DNA from: Salticus scenicus
Taxonomy: Eukaryota > Arthropoda > Arachnida > Araneae > Salticidae
NCBI GenBank assembly: GCA_963930645.1
Contig: CAWVNO010000526.1
Location: 124,001 to 188,000 of the forward strand
DNA length: 64,000 nt
Reading direction: 5' to 3'
Shown: piece after piece, positions 13,201-26,758 of the stretch
Layout: each line of letters opens with the position of its first letter
Numbering within the stretch: the first letter of the stretch is position 1
Notes under the pieces: model-generated
The model's input: only the letters and a program-made list of their open reading frames with translations
The model's database searches: none
What the model was told of the DNA's origin: nothing
Position numbers and translations under genes: made by a program

Positions 13201-16109
13201 CCTTTTGTTTCTTTTCCTTATACATTCATTTTTCTTACGTTTTTGCACTCAAGACAACTTTCCTCCTTCCCGTACACACTGTTTTTATGATTCCCAACCC
13301 ATCTGACTCACAAAATCGTTAAAAAGGCCATTTAATCCAATACCGCCCTTTTGTTTCTTTTCCTTATGCATTCATTTTTCTTACGTTTTTGCACTCAAGA
13401 CAACTTTCCTCCTTCGCGTACACACTGTTTTTATGATTCCGAACCCATCTGACTCACAAAATCATCTAAAAGACCATTTAAACCAATACCTCCCTTTTGT
13501 TTCTTTTCCTTATACATTCACTTTTTCCACGTTTTTCGAACTTTCCTCCTTCTCGTACACACAATTTTTATGATTCCGAACCCACTTGACTCACAAAACC
13601 GCCTAAAAGGCCATTTAAACCAATACCGCCCTTTTGTTTCTTTTCCTTATGCATTCATTTTTCTTACGTTTTTGCACTCAAGACAACTTTCCTCCTTCGC
13701 GTACACACTGTTTTTATGATTCCGAACCCATCTGACTCACAAAATCATCTAAAAGACCATTTAAACCAATACCTCCCTTTTGTTTCTTTTCCTTATACAT
13801 TCATTTTTTCCACGTTTTTGCACTCAAAACAACTTTCCATCTTCGCGTACACACTGTTTTCAAGGTTCCGAACCCATCTGACTCTCAAAACTGTCTAAAA
13901 AGCCATTTAAACCAATACCGCCCTTCTGTTTCTTTTCCTTATACATTCATTTTTTCCACGTTTTTGCACTCAAAACAACTTTCCTCCTTGGCGTACACAC
14001 TGTTTTTCAGATTCCGAACCCATATGACTCACAAAATCGTTAAAAAAGCCATTTAAACCAATACCGCCCTTTTGTTTCTTTTCCTTATACATTCACTTTT
14101 TCCACGATTTGCACTCAAGACAACTTTCCTCCTTCGCGTTCACACTGTTTTTATGGTTCCGAACCCATCTGACTCACAAAATCGTCTAAAAGACCATTTA
14201 AACCAATACCTCCCTTTTGCTTCTTTTCATTATGGATTTATTTTTTCCACGTTTCGGCACTCAAAACAACTCTCCTCCTTCGCGTACACACTGTTTTTAT
14301 GATTCCGAACCCATCTGACTCACAAAACTGTCTAAAAAGCCATTTAAACCAATACCGCCCTTTTGTTTCTTTTCCTTATACATTCATTTTTCTTACGTTT
14401 TTGCACTCAAGACAACTTTCCTCCTTTGCGCACACACTGTTTTTATGATTCCGAACCCATCTGACTCACAAAACTGTCTAAAAAGCCATTTAAACCAATA
14501 CCGCCCTTTTGTTTCTTTTCCTTATACATTCACTTTTTCCACGTTTTTCGAACTTTCCTCCTTGTCGTACACACAATTTTTATGATTCCGAACCCACTTG
14601 ACTCACAAAACCGCCTAAAAGGCCATTTAAACCAATACCGCCTTTGTTGATTCTTTATTGATTCTTTTCCTTATGCATTCATTTTTCTCACGTTTTTGCA
14701 CTCAAGACAAGTTTCCTCCTTTGCGTACACACTGTTTTTATGATTCCAAACCCATCTGACTCACAAAACTGTCTAAAAAGCCATTTAAACCAATACCGCC
14801 CTTTTGATTCTTTTCCTTATGCATTCATTTTTCTCACGTTTTTGCACCCAAGACAAGTTTCCTCCTTCGCGTATACGCTGTTTTTATGATTCCAAACCCA
14901 TCTGACTAACAAAACCGTCCAAAAGACCATTTAAACCAATTTCGCCTTCTTGTTTCTTTTCCTTATGCATTCATTTTTCCCACGTTTTTGCACTCAAAAC
15001 AATTTTCCTCCTTTGCGTACACACTGTTTTTATGATTCCGAACCCATTTGACTCACAAAATCGTTAAAAAGGCCATTTAAACCAATACCGCCCTTTTGTT
15101 TCTTTTCCTTATGCATTCATTTTTCTTACGTTTTTGCACTCAAGACAACTTTCCTCCTTCGCGTACACACTGTTTTTATGATTCCGAACCCATCTGACTC
15201 ACAAAATCATCTAAAAGACCATTTAAACCAATACCTCCCTTTTGTTTCTTTTCCTTATACATTCATTTTTTCCACGTTTTTGCACTCAAAACAACTTTCC
15301 TCCTTGGCGTACACACTGTTTTTCAGATTCCGAACCCATATGACTCACAAAACTGTCTAAAAAGCCATTTAAACCAATACCGCCCTTCTGTTTCTTTTCC
15401 TTATACATTCATTTTTTCCACGTTTTTGCACTCAAAACAACTTTCCTCCTTGGCGTACACACTGTTTTTCAGATTCCGAACCCATATGACTCACAAAATC
15501 GTTAAAAAAGCCATTTAAACCAATACCGCCCTTTTGTTTCTTTTCCTTATACATTCACTTTTTCCACGATTTGCACTCAAGACAACTTTCCTCCTTCGCG
15601 TTCACACTGTTTTTATGGTTCCGAACCCATCTGACTCACAAAATCGTCTAAAAGACCATTTAAACCAATACCTCCCTTTTGCTTCTTTTCATTATGGATT
15701 TATTTTTTCCACGTTTCGGCACTCAAAACAACTCTCCTCCTTCGCGTACACACTGTTTTTATGATTCCGAACCCATCTGACTCACAAAACTGTCTAAAAA
15801 GCCATTTAAACCAATACCGCCCTTTTGTTTCTTTTCCTTATACATTCATTTTTCTTACGTTTTTGCACTCAAGACAACTTTCCTCCTTTGCGCACACACT
15901 GTTTTTATGATTCCGAACCCATCTGACTCACAAAACTGTCTAAAAAGCCATTTAAACCAATACCGCCCTTTTGTTTCTTTTCCTTATACATTCACTTTTT
16001 CCACGTTTTTCGAACTTTCCTCCTTGTCGTACACACAATTTTTATGATTCCGAACCCATCTGAGTCACAAAATCGTTAAAAAGGCCATTTAATCCAATAC
16101 CGCCCTTTT
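10233..16109. repeat. 5877-bp higher-order repeat unit, copy 1
   Basis: Bases from about 10180 to 16055 recur 5877 bp downstream. The first part (10233 to about 12770) is the 3842-bp unit again. After that the order skips about 722 bp relative to the 6391 copy and new monomers follow. A 1462-bp internal duplication is also visible (about 14072 recurs at 15534). The end is marked by a TGAGTCAC substitution near 16063. An 11-bp insertion monomer (TTGATTCTTTATTGATTC) starts at 14641. Confidence 0.8.
14641..14670. repeat. 11-bp insertion marker in a satellite monomer
   Basis: Where other monomers read CCGCCCTTTTGATTCTTTTCC, this one has an extra TTGATTCTTTA-like duplication. The variant recurs near 20518, 21980, 24570, 26032, 33768, 35084, 42820 and 44136, so it marks one monomer type within the higher-order units. 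Confidence 0.75.
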
Positions 16110-19100
16110 GTTTCTTTTCCTTATGCATTCATTTTTCTTACGTTTTTGCACTCAAGACAACTTTCCTCCTTCGCGTACACACTGTTTTTATGATTCCGAA
16201 CCCATTTGACTCACAAAATCGTTAAAAAGGCCATTTAAACCAATTCCGCCCTTTTGTTTCTTTTCCTTATGCATTCGTTTTTCCTTATGCGTTCGTTCGC
16301 ACACATCTGACTCACAAAATCGTCTATAAGACCATTTAAACCAATACCTCCCTTTTGTTTCTTTTCCTTATGGATTCGTTTTTTTCATGTTTTTGAACTG
16401 AAAACAACTTTCCTCCTTCTTGTACACACTGTTTTTAAGATTCCGAACCCATCTGACTCACAAAACTGTCTAAAAAGCCATTTAAACCAATACCGCCCTT
16501 TTGTTTCTTTTCCTTATACATTCATTTTCCTTACGTTTTTGCACTCAAGACAACTTTCCTCCTTCGAGTACACACTGTTTTTATGATTTCGAACCCATCT
16601 GACTCACAAAATCGTCTACAAGTCCATTTAAACCAATTCCGCCCTTTTGTTTCTTTTCCTTATGCATTCATTTTTCTTACGTTTTTGCACTCAAGACAAC
16701 TTTCCTCCTTCGCGTACACACTGTTTTTTAGATTCCGAACCCATCTGACTTACAAAATCGTCTATAAGACCATTTAAACCAATACCTCCCTTTTGTTTCT
16801 TTTCCTTATGGATTCGTTTTTTTCATGTTTTTGCACTGAAAACAACTTTCCTCCTTCTTGTACACAATGTTTTTAAGATTCCGATTCCATCTGACTCACA
16901 AAACTGTCTAAAAAGCCATTTAAACCAATACCGCCCTTTTGTTTCATTTCCTTATACATTCATTTTCCTTACGTTTTTGCACTCAAGACAACTTCCCTCC
17001 GTCGCGTACACACTTTTTTTATGATTCCGAACCTGACTCACAAAACCGCCTAAAAGGCCATTTAAACCAATACCGCCCTTTTGATTCTTTTCCTTATGCA
17101 TTCATTTTTCTCACGTTTTTGCACTCAAGACAAGTTTCCTCCTTCGCGTACACGCTGTTTTTATGATTCCAAACCCATCTGACTAACAAAACCGTCCAAA
17201 AGACCATTTAAACCAATTCCGCCCTCTTGTTTCTTTTCCTTATACATTCACTTTTTCCACGTTTTTCCAACTTTCCTCCTTCTCGTACACACTGTTTTTA
17301 AGATTCCGAACCCATCTGACTCACAAAACTGTCTAAAAAGCCATTTAAACCAATACCGCCCTTATGTTTCTTTTCCTCATACATTGATTTTTTCCACGTT
17401 TTTCCAACTTCCCTCCTTCTGGTACACACTTTTTTTATGATTTCGAACCCACCTGACTCACAAAATCGTTAAAAAGGCCATTTAATCCAATTCCGCCCTT
17501 TTGTTTCTTTTCCTTATGCATTTATTTTTCTTACGTTTTTGCACTCAAGACAACTTTCCTCCTTCGAGTACACACTGTTTTTATGATTTCGAACCCATCA
17601 CAAAATCGTCTACAAGTCCATTTAAACCAATTCCGCCCTTTTGTTTCTTTTCCTTATACATTCATTTTTTCCACGTTTTTGCACTCAAGACAACTTTTCT
17701 CCTTCGCGTACACACTGTTTTTATGATTCCGAACCCATCTGACTCACAAAATCATCTAAAAGACCATTTAAACCAATACCTCCCTTTTGTTTCTTTTCCT
17801 TATACATTCATTTTTTCCACGTTTTTGCACTCAAAACAACTTTCCTCCTTCGCGTACACACTGTTTTTCAGATTCCGAACCCATATGACTCACAAAATCG
17901 TTAAAAAGGCCATTTAAACCAATACCGCCCTTTTGTTTCTTTTCCTTATACATTCACTTTTTCCACGATTTGCACTCAAGACAACTTTCCTCCTTCGCGT
18001 ACACACTGTTTTTCAGATTCCGAACCCATCTGACTCACAAAACTGTCTAAAAAGCCATTTAAACCAATACCGCCCTTTTGTTTCTTTTCCTTATACATTC
18101 ACTTTTTCCACGTTTTTCGAACTTTCCTCCTTCTCGTACACACAATTTTTATGATTCCGAACCCACTTGACTCACAAAACCGCCTAAAAGGCCATTTAAA
18201 CCAATACCGCCCTTTTGATTCTTTTCCTTATGCATTCATTTTTCTCACGTTTTTGCACTCAAGACAAGTTTCCTCCTTTGCGTACACACTGTTTTTATGA
18301 TTCCGAACCCATCTGACTCACAAAATCGTCTACAAGTCCATTTAAACCAATCCCGCCCTTTTGTTTCTTTTCCTTATGCATTCATTTTTCTTACGTTTTT
18401 GCACTCTAGACAACTTTCCTCCTTCGCGTACACACTGTTTTTATGATTCCGAACCCATCTGACTCACAAAATCATCTAAAAGACCATTTAAACCAATACC
18501 TCCCTTTTGTTTCTTTTCATTATACATTCATTTTTTCCACGTTTTTGCACTCAAGACAACTTTCCTCCTTCGCGTACACACTGTTTTTAAGATTCCCAAC
18601 CCATCTGACTCACAAAACTGTCTAAAAAGCCGTTTAAACCAATACCGCCCTTTTGTTTCTTTTCCTTATACATTCATTTTTTCCACGTTTTTGCACTCAA
18701 AACAATTTTCCTCCTTCGCGTACACACTTTTTTTATGATTCCGAACCCATCTGACTCACAAAATCGTTAAAAAGACCATTTAAACCAATACCGCCCTTTT
18801 GTTTCTTTTCCTTATACATTCATTTTTTCCACGTTTTTCCAACTTTCCTCCTTCTCGTACACACTTTTTTTATGAATCCGAACCCACCTGACTCACAAAA
18901 ACCGTCTAAAAAGCCATTTAAACCAATACCGCCCTTTTGTTTCTTTTCCTTATACATTCACTTTTTCCACGATTTGCACTCAAAACAACTTTCCTCCTTC
19001 GTGTACACACTGTTTTTAAGATTCCGAACCCATCTGACTCACAAAACTGTCTAAAAAGCCATTTAAACCAAAACCGCCCTTTTGTTTCTTTTCCTTATAC

Positions 19101-21932
19101 ATTCATTTTTCTTACGTTTTTGCACTCAAGACAACTTTCCTCCTTCCCGTACACACTGTTTTTATGATTCCCAACCCATCTGACTCACAAAATCGTTAAA
19201 AAGGCCATTTAATCCAATACCGCCCTTTTGTTTCTTTTCCTTATGCATTCATTTTTCTTACGTTTTTGCACTCAAGACAACTTTCCTCCTTCGCGTACAC
19301 ACTGTTTTTATGATTCCGAACCCATCTGACTCACAAAATCATCTAAAAGACCATTTAAACCAATACCTCCCTTTTGTTTCTTTTCCTTATACATTCACTT
19401 TTTCCACGTTTTTCGAACTTTCCTCCTTCTCGTACACACAATTTTTATGATTCCGAACCCACTTGACTCACAAAACCGCCTAAAAGGCCATTTAAACCAA
19501 TACCGCCCTTTTGTTTCTTTTCCTTATGCATTCATTTTTCTTACGTTTTTGCACTCAAGACAACTTTCCTCCTTCGCGTACACACTGTTTTTATGATTCC
19601 GAACCCATCTGACTCACAAAATCATCTAAAAGACCATTTAAACCAATACCTCCCTTTTGTTTCTTTTCCTTATACATTCATTTTTTCCACGTTTTTGCAC
19701 TCAAAACAACTTTCCATCTTCGCGTACACACTGTTTTCAAGGTTCCGAACCCATCTGACTCTCAAAACTGTCTAAAAAGCCATTTAAACCAATACCGCCC
19801 TTCTGTTTCTTTTCCTTATACATTCATTTTTTCCACGTTTTTGCACTCAAAACAACTTTCCTCCTTGGCGTACACACTGTTTTTCAGATTCCGAACCCAT
19901 ATGACTCACAAAATCGTTAAAAAAGCCATTTAAACCAATACCGCCCTTTTGTTTCTTTTCCTTATACATTCACTTTTTCCACGATTTGCACTCAAGACAA
20001 CTTTCCTCCTTCGCGTTCACACTGTTTTTATGGTTCCGAACCCATCTGACTCACAAAATCGTCTAAAAGACCATTTAAACCAATACCTCCCTTTTGCTTC
20101 TTTTCATTATGGATTTATTTTTTCCACGTTTCGGCACTCAAAACAACTCTCCTCCTTCGCGTACACACTGTTTTTATGATTCCGAACCCATCTGACTCAC
20201 AAAACTGTCTAAAAAGCCATTTAAACCAATACCGCCCTTTTGTTTCTTTTCCTTATACATTCATTTTTCTTACGTTTTTGCACTCAAGACAACTTTCCTC
20301 CTTTGCGCACACACTGTTTTTATGATTCCGAACCCATCTGACTCACAAAACTGTCTAAAAAGCCATTTAAACCAATACCGCCCTTTTGTTTCTTTTCCTT
20401 ATACATTCACTTTTTCCACGTTTTTCGAACTTTCCTCCTTGTCGTACACACAATTTTTATGATTCCGAACCCACTTGACTCACAAAACCGCCTAAAAGGC
20501 CATTTAAACCAATACCGCCTTTGTTGATTCTTTATTGATTCTTTTCCTTATGCATTCATTTTTCTCACGTTTTTGCACTCAAGACAAGTTTCCTCCTTTG
20601 CGTACACACTGTTTTTATGATTCCAAACCCATCTGACTCACAAAACTGTCTAAAAAGCCATTTAAACCAATACCGCCCTTTTGATTCTTTTCCTTATGCA
20701 TTCATTTTTCTCACGTTTTTGCACCCAAGACAAGTTTCCTCCTTCGCGTATACGCTGTTTTTATGATTCCAAACCCATCTGACTAACAAAACCGTCCAAA
20801 AGACCATTTAAACCAATTTCGCCTTCTTGTTTCTTTTCCTTATGCATTCATTTTTCCCACGTTTTTGCACTCAAAACAATTTTCCTCCTTTGCGTACACA
20901 CTGTTTTTATGATTCCGAACCCATTTGACTCACAAAATCGTTAAAAAGGCCATTTAAACCAATACCGCCCTTTTGTTTCTTTTCCTTATGCATTCATTTT
21001 TCTTACGTTTTTGCACTCAAGACAACTTTCCTCCTTCGCGTACACACTGTTTTTATGATTCCGAACCCATCTGACTCACAAAATCATCTAAAAGACCATT
21101 TAAACCAATACCTCCCTTTTGTTTCTTTTCCTTATACATTCATTTTTTCCACGTTTTTGCACTCAAAACAACTTTCCTCCTTGGCGTACACACTGTTTTT
21201 CAGATTCCGAACCCATATGACTCACAAAACTGTCTAAAAAGCCATTTAAACCAATACCGCCCTTCTGTTTCTTTTCCTTATACATTCATTTTTTCCACGT
21301 TTTTGCACTCAAAACAACTTTCCTCCTTGGCGTACACACTGTTTTTCAGATTCCGAACCCATATGACTCACAAAATCGTTAAAAAAGCCATTTAAACCAA
21401 TACCGCCCTTTTGTTTCTTTTCCTTATACATTCACTTTTTCCACGATTTGCACTCAAGACAACTTTCCTCCTTCGCGTTCACACTGTTTTTATGGTTCCG
21501 AACCCATCTGACTCACAAAATCGTCTAAAAGACCATTTAAACCAATACCTCCCTTTTGCTTCTTTTCATTATGGATTTATTTTTTCCACGTTTCGGCACT
21601 CAAAACAACTCTCCTCCTTCGCGTACACACTGTTTTTATGATTCCGAACCCATCTGACTCACAAAACTGTCTAAAAAGCCATTTAAACCAATACCGCCCT
21701 TTTGTTTCTTTTCCTTATACATTCATTTTTCTTACGTTTTTGCACTCAAGACAACTTTCCTCCTTTGCGCACACACTGTTTTTATGATTCCGAACCCATC
21801 TGACTCACAAAACTGTCTAAAAAGCCATTTAAACCAATACCGCCCTTTTGTTTCTTTTCCTTATACATTCACTTTTTCCACGTTTTTCGAACTTTCCTCC
21901 TTGTCGTACACACAATTTTTATGATTCCGAAC
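16110..21932. repeat. 5877-bp higher-order repeat unit, copy 2 (near complete)
   Basis: This copy matches 10233-16055 with shift 5877. It diverges near 21932, where the first copy has CCCATCTGAGTC and this one has CCCACTTGACTC and continues with other monomers. From 18655 onward it also forms the first of two 4052-bp units, so the two higher-order periods overlap. Confidence 0.78.
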
Positions 21933-22706
21933 CCACTTGACTCACAAAACCGCCTAAAAGGCCATTTAAACCAATACCGCCTTTGTTGATTCTTTATTGA
22001 TTCTTTTCCTTATGCATTCATTTTTCTCACGTTTTTGCACTCAAGACAAGTTTCCTCCTTTGCGTACACACTGTTTTTATGATTCCAAACCCATCTGACT
22101 CACAAAACTGTCTAAAAAGCCATTTAAACCAATACCGCCCTTTTGATTCTTTTCCTTATGCATTCATTTTTCTCACGTTTTTGCACCCAAGACAAGTTTC
22201 CTCCTTCGCGTATACGCTGTTTTTATGATTCCAAACCCATCTGACTAACAAAACCGTCCAAAAGACCATTTAAACCAATTTCGCCTTCTTGTTTCTTTTC
22301 CTTATGCATTCATTTTTCCCACGTTTTTGCACTCAAAACAATTTTCCTCCTTTGCGTACACACTGTTTTTATGATTCCGAACCCATTTGACTCACAAAAT
22401 CGTTAAAAAGGCCATTTAAACCAATACCGCCCTTTTGTTTCTTTTCCTTATACATTCACTTTTTCCACGTTTTTCAACTTTCCTCCTCGTACACACTGTT
22501 TTTAAGATTCCGAACCCATCTGACTCACAAAACTGTCTAAAAAGCCATTTAAACCAATACCGCCCTCATGTTTCTTTTCCTCATACATTGATTTTTTCCA
22601 CGTTTTTCCAACTTCCCTCCTTCTGGTACACACTTTTTTTATGATTTCGAACCCACATGACTCGCAAAATCGTTAAAAAGGCCATTTAAACCAATTCCGC
22701 CCTTTT
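18655..22706. repeat. 4052-bp higher-order repeat unit, copy 1
   Basis: The monomer series from 18655 recurs from 22707 (shift 4052) until about 26764. The 1462-bp internal duplication and two 11-bp-insertion monomers (20518, 21980) are included. The unit overlaps the second 5877-bp copy, so amplification of this unit came after that duplication. Confidence 0.8.
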
Positions 22707-25700
22707 GTTTCTTTTCCTTATACATTCATTTTTTCCACGTTTTTGCACTCAAAACAATTTTCCTCCTTCGCGTACACACTTTTTTTATGATTCCGAACCC
22801 ATCTGACTCACAAAATCGTTAAAAAGACCATTTAAACCAATACCGCCCTTTTGTTTCTTTTCCTTATACATTCATTTTTTCCACGTTTTTCCAACTTTCC
22901 TCCTTCTCGTACACACTTTTTTTATGAATCCGAACCCACCTGACTCACAAAAACCGTCTAAAAAGCCATTTAAACCAATACCGCCCTTTTGTTTCTTTTC
23001 CTTATACATTCACTTTTTCCACGATTTGCACTCAAAACAACTTTCCTCCTTCGTGTACACACTGTTTTTAAGATTCCGAACCCATCTGACTCACAAAACT
23101 GTCTAAAAAGCCATTTAAACCAAAACCGCCCTTTTGTTTCTTTTCCTTATACATTCATTTTTCTTACGTTTTTGCACTCAAGACAACTTTCCTCCTTCCC
23201 GTACACACTGTTTTTATGATTCCCAACCCATCTGACTCACAAAATCGTTAAAAAGGCCATTTAATCCAATACCGCCCTTTTGTTTCTTTTCCTTATGCAT
23301 TCATTTTTCTTACGTTTTTGCACTCAAGACAACTTTCCTCCTTCGCGTACACACTGTTTTTATGATTCCGAACCCATCTGACTCACAAAATCATCTAAAA
23401 GACCATTTAAACCAATACCTCCCTTTTGTTTCTTTTCCTTATACATTCACTTTTTCCACGTTTTTCGAACTTTCCTCCTTCTCGTACACACAATTTTTAT
23501 GATTCCGAACCCACTTGACTCACAAAACCGCCTAAAAGGCCATTTAAACCAATACCGCCCTTTTGTTTCTTTTCCTTATGCATTCATTTTTCTTACGTTT
23601 TTGCACTCAAGACAACTTTCCTCCTTCGCGTACACACTGTTTTTATGATTCCGAACCCATCTGACTCACAAAATCATCTAAAAGACCATTTAAACCAATA
23701 CCTCCCTTTTGTTTCTTTTCCTTATACATTCATTTTTTCCACGTTTTTGCACTCAAAACAACTTTCCATCTTCGCGTACACACTGTTTTCAAGGTTCCGA
23801 ACCCATCTGACTCTCAAAACTGTCTAAAAAGCCATTTAAACCAATACCGCCCTTCTGTTTCTTTTCCTTATACATTCATTTTTTCCACGTTTTTGCACTC
23901 AAAACAACTTTCCTCCTTGGCGTACACACTGTTTTTCAGATTCCGAACCCATATGACTCACAAAATCGTTAAAAAAGCCATTTAAACCAATACCGCCCTT
24001 TTGTTTCTTTTCCTTATACATTCACTTTTTCCACGATTTGCACTCAAGACAACTTTCCTCCTTCGCGTTCACACTGTTTTTATGGTTCCGAACCCATCTG
24101 ACTCACAAAATCGTCTAAAAGACCATTTAAACCAATACCTCCCTTTTGCTTCTTTTCATTATGGATTTATTTTTTCCACGTTTCGGCACTCAAAACAACT
24201 CTCCTCCTTCGCGTACACACTGTTTTTATGATTCCGAACCCATCTGACTCACAAAACTGTCTAAAAAGCCATTTAAACCAATACCGCCCTTTTGTTTCTT
24301 TTCCTTATACATTCATTTTTCTTACGTTTTTGCACTCAAGACAACTTTCCTCCTTTGCGCACACACTGTTTTTATGATTCCGAACCCATCTGACTCACAA
24401 AACTGTCTAAAAAGCCATTTAAACCAATACCGCCCTTTTGTTTCTTTTCCTTATACATTCACTTTTTCCACGTTTTTCGAACTTTCCTCCTTGTCGTACA
24501 CACAATTTTTATGATTCCGAACCCACTTGACTCACAAAACCGCCTAAAAGGCCATTTAAACCAATACCGCCTTTGTTGATTCTTTATTGATTCTTTTCCT
24601 TATGCATTCATTTTTCTCACGTTTTTGCACTCAAGACAAGTTTCCTCCTTTGCGTACACACTGTTTTTATGATTCCAAACCCATCTGACTCACAAAACTG
24701 TCTAAAAAGCCATTTAAACCAATACCGCCCTTTTGATTCTTTTCCTTATGCATTCATTTTTCTCACGTTTTTGCACCCAAGACAAGTTTCCTCCTTCGCG
24801 TATACGCTGTTTTTATGATTCCAAACCCATCTGACTAACAAAACCGTCCAAAAGACCATTTAAACCAATTTCGCCTTCTTGTTTCTTTTCCTTATGCATT
24901 CATTTTTCCCACGTTTTTGCACTCAAAACAATTTTCCTCCTTTGCGTACACACTGTTTTTATGATTCCGAACCCATTTGACTCACAAAATCGTTAAAAAG
25001 GCCATTTAAACCAATACCGCCCTTTTGTTTCTTTTCCTTATGCATTCATTTTTCTTACGTTTTTGCACTCAAGACAACTTTCCTCCTTCGCGTACACACT
25101 GTTTTTATGATTCCGAACCCATCTGACTCACAAAATCATCTAAAAGACCATTTAAACCAATACCTCCCTTTTGTTTCTTTTCCTTATACATTCATTTTTT
25201 CCACGTTTTTGCACTCAAAACAACTTTCCTCCTTGGCGTACACACTGTTTTTCAGATTCCGAACCCATATGACTCACAAAACTGTCTAAAAAGCCATTTA
25301 AACCAATACCGCCCTTCTGTTTCTTTTCCTTATACATTCATTTTTTCCACGTTTTTGCACTCAAAACAACTTTCCTCCTTGGCGTACACACTGTTTTTCA
25401 GATTCCGAACCCATATGACTCACAAAATCGTTAAAAAAGCCATTTAAACCAATACCGCCCTTTTGTTTCTTTTCCTTATACATTCACTTTTTCCACGATT
25501 TGCACTCAAGACAACTTTCCTCCTTCGCGTTCACACTGTTTTTATGGTTCCGAACCCATCTGACTCACAAAATCGTCTAAAAGACCATTTAAACCAATAC
25601 CTCCCTTTTGCTTCTTTTCATTATGGATTTATTTTTTCCACGTTTCGGCACTCAAAACAACTCTCCTCCTTCGCGTACACACTGTTTTTATGATTCCGAA

Positions 25701-26758
25701 CCCATCTGACTCACAAAACTGTCTAAAAAGCCATTTAAACCAATACCGCCCTTTTGTTTCTTTTCCTTATACATTCATTTTTCTTACGTTTTTGCACTCA
25801 AGACAACTTTCCTCCTTTGCGCACACACTGTTTTTATGATTCCGAACCCATCTGACTCACAAAACTGTCTAAAAAGCCATTTAAACCAATACCGCCCTTT
25901 TGTTTCTTTTCCTTATACATTCACTTTTTCCACGTTTTTCGAACTTTCCTCCTTGTCGTACACACAATTTTTATGATTCCGAACCCACTTGACTCACAAA
26001 ACCGCCTAAAAGGCCATTTAAACCAATACCGCCTTTGTTGATTCTTTATTGATTCTTTTCCTTATGCATTCATTTTTCTCACGTTTTTGCACTCAAGACA
26101 AGTTTCCTCCTTTGCGTACACACTGTTTTTATGATTCCAAACCCATCTGACTCACAAAACTGTCTAAAAAGCCATTTAAACCAATACCGCCCTTTTGATT
26201 CTTTTCCTTATGCATTCATTTTTCTCACGTTTTTGCACCCAAGACAAGTTTCCTCCTTCGCGTATACGCTGTTTTTATGATTCCAAACCCATCTGACTAA
26301 CAAAACCGTCCAAAAGACCATTTAAACCAATTTCGCCTTCTTGTTTCTTTTCCTTATGCATTCATTTTTCCCACGTTTTTGCACTCAAAACAATTTTCCT
26401 CCTTTGCGTACACACTGTTTTTATGATTCCGAACCCATTTGACTCACAAAATCGTTAAAAAGGCCATTTAAACCAATACCGCCCTTTTGTTTCTTTTCCT
26501 TATACATTCACTTTTTCCACGTTTTTCAACTTTCCTCCTCGTACACACTGTTTTTAAGATTCCGAACCCATCTGACTCACAAAACTGTCTAAAAAGCCAT
26601 TTAAACCAATACCGCCCTCATGTTTCTTTTCCTCATACATTGATTTTTTCCACGTTTTTCCAACTTCCCTCCTTCTGGTACACACTTTTTTTATGATTTC
26701 GAACCCACATGACTCGCAAAATCGTTAAAAAGGCCATTTAAACCAATTCCGCCCTTTT
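22707..26758. repeat. 4052-bp higher-order repeat unit, copy 2
   Basis: This is a near-identical tandem copy of 18655-22706. It ends where TATACATTCATTTTTT monomers are replaced by TATGCATTCGTTTTTC near 26775. The 11-bp-insertion marker monomers recur at 24570 and 26032. Confidence 0.8.
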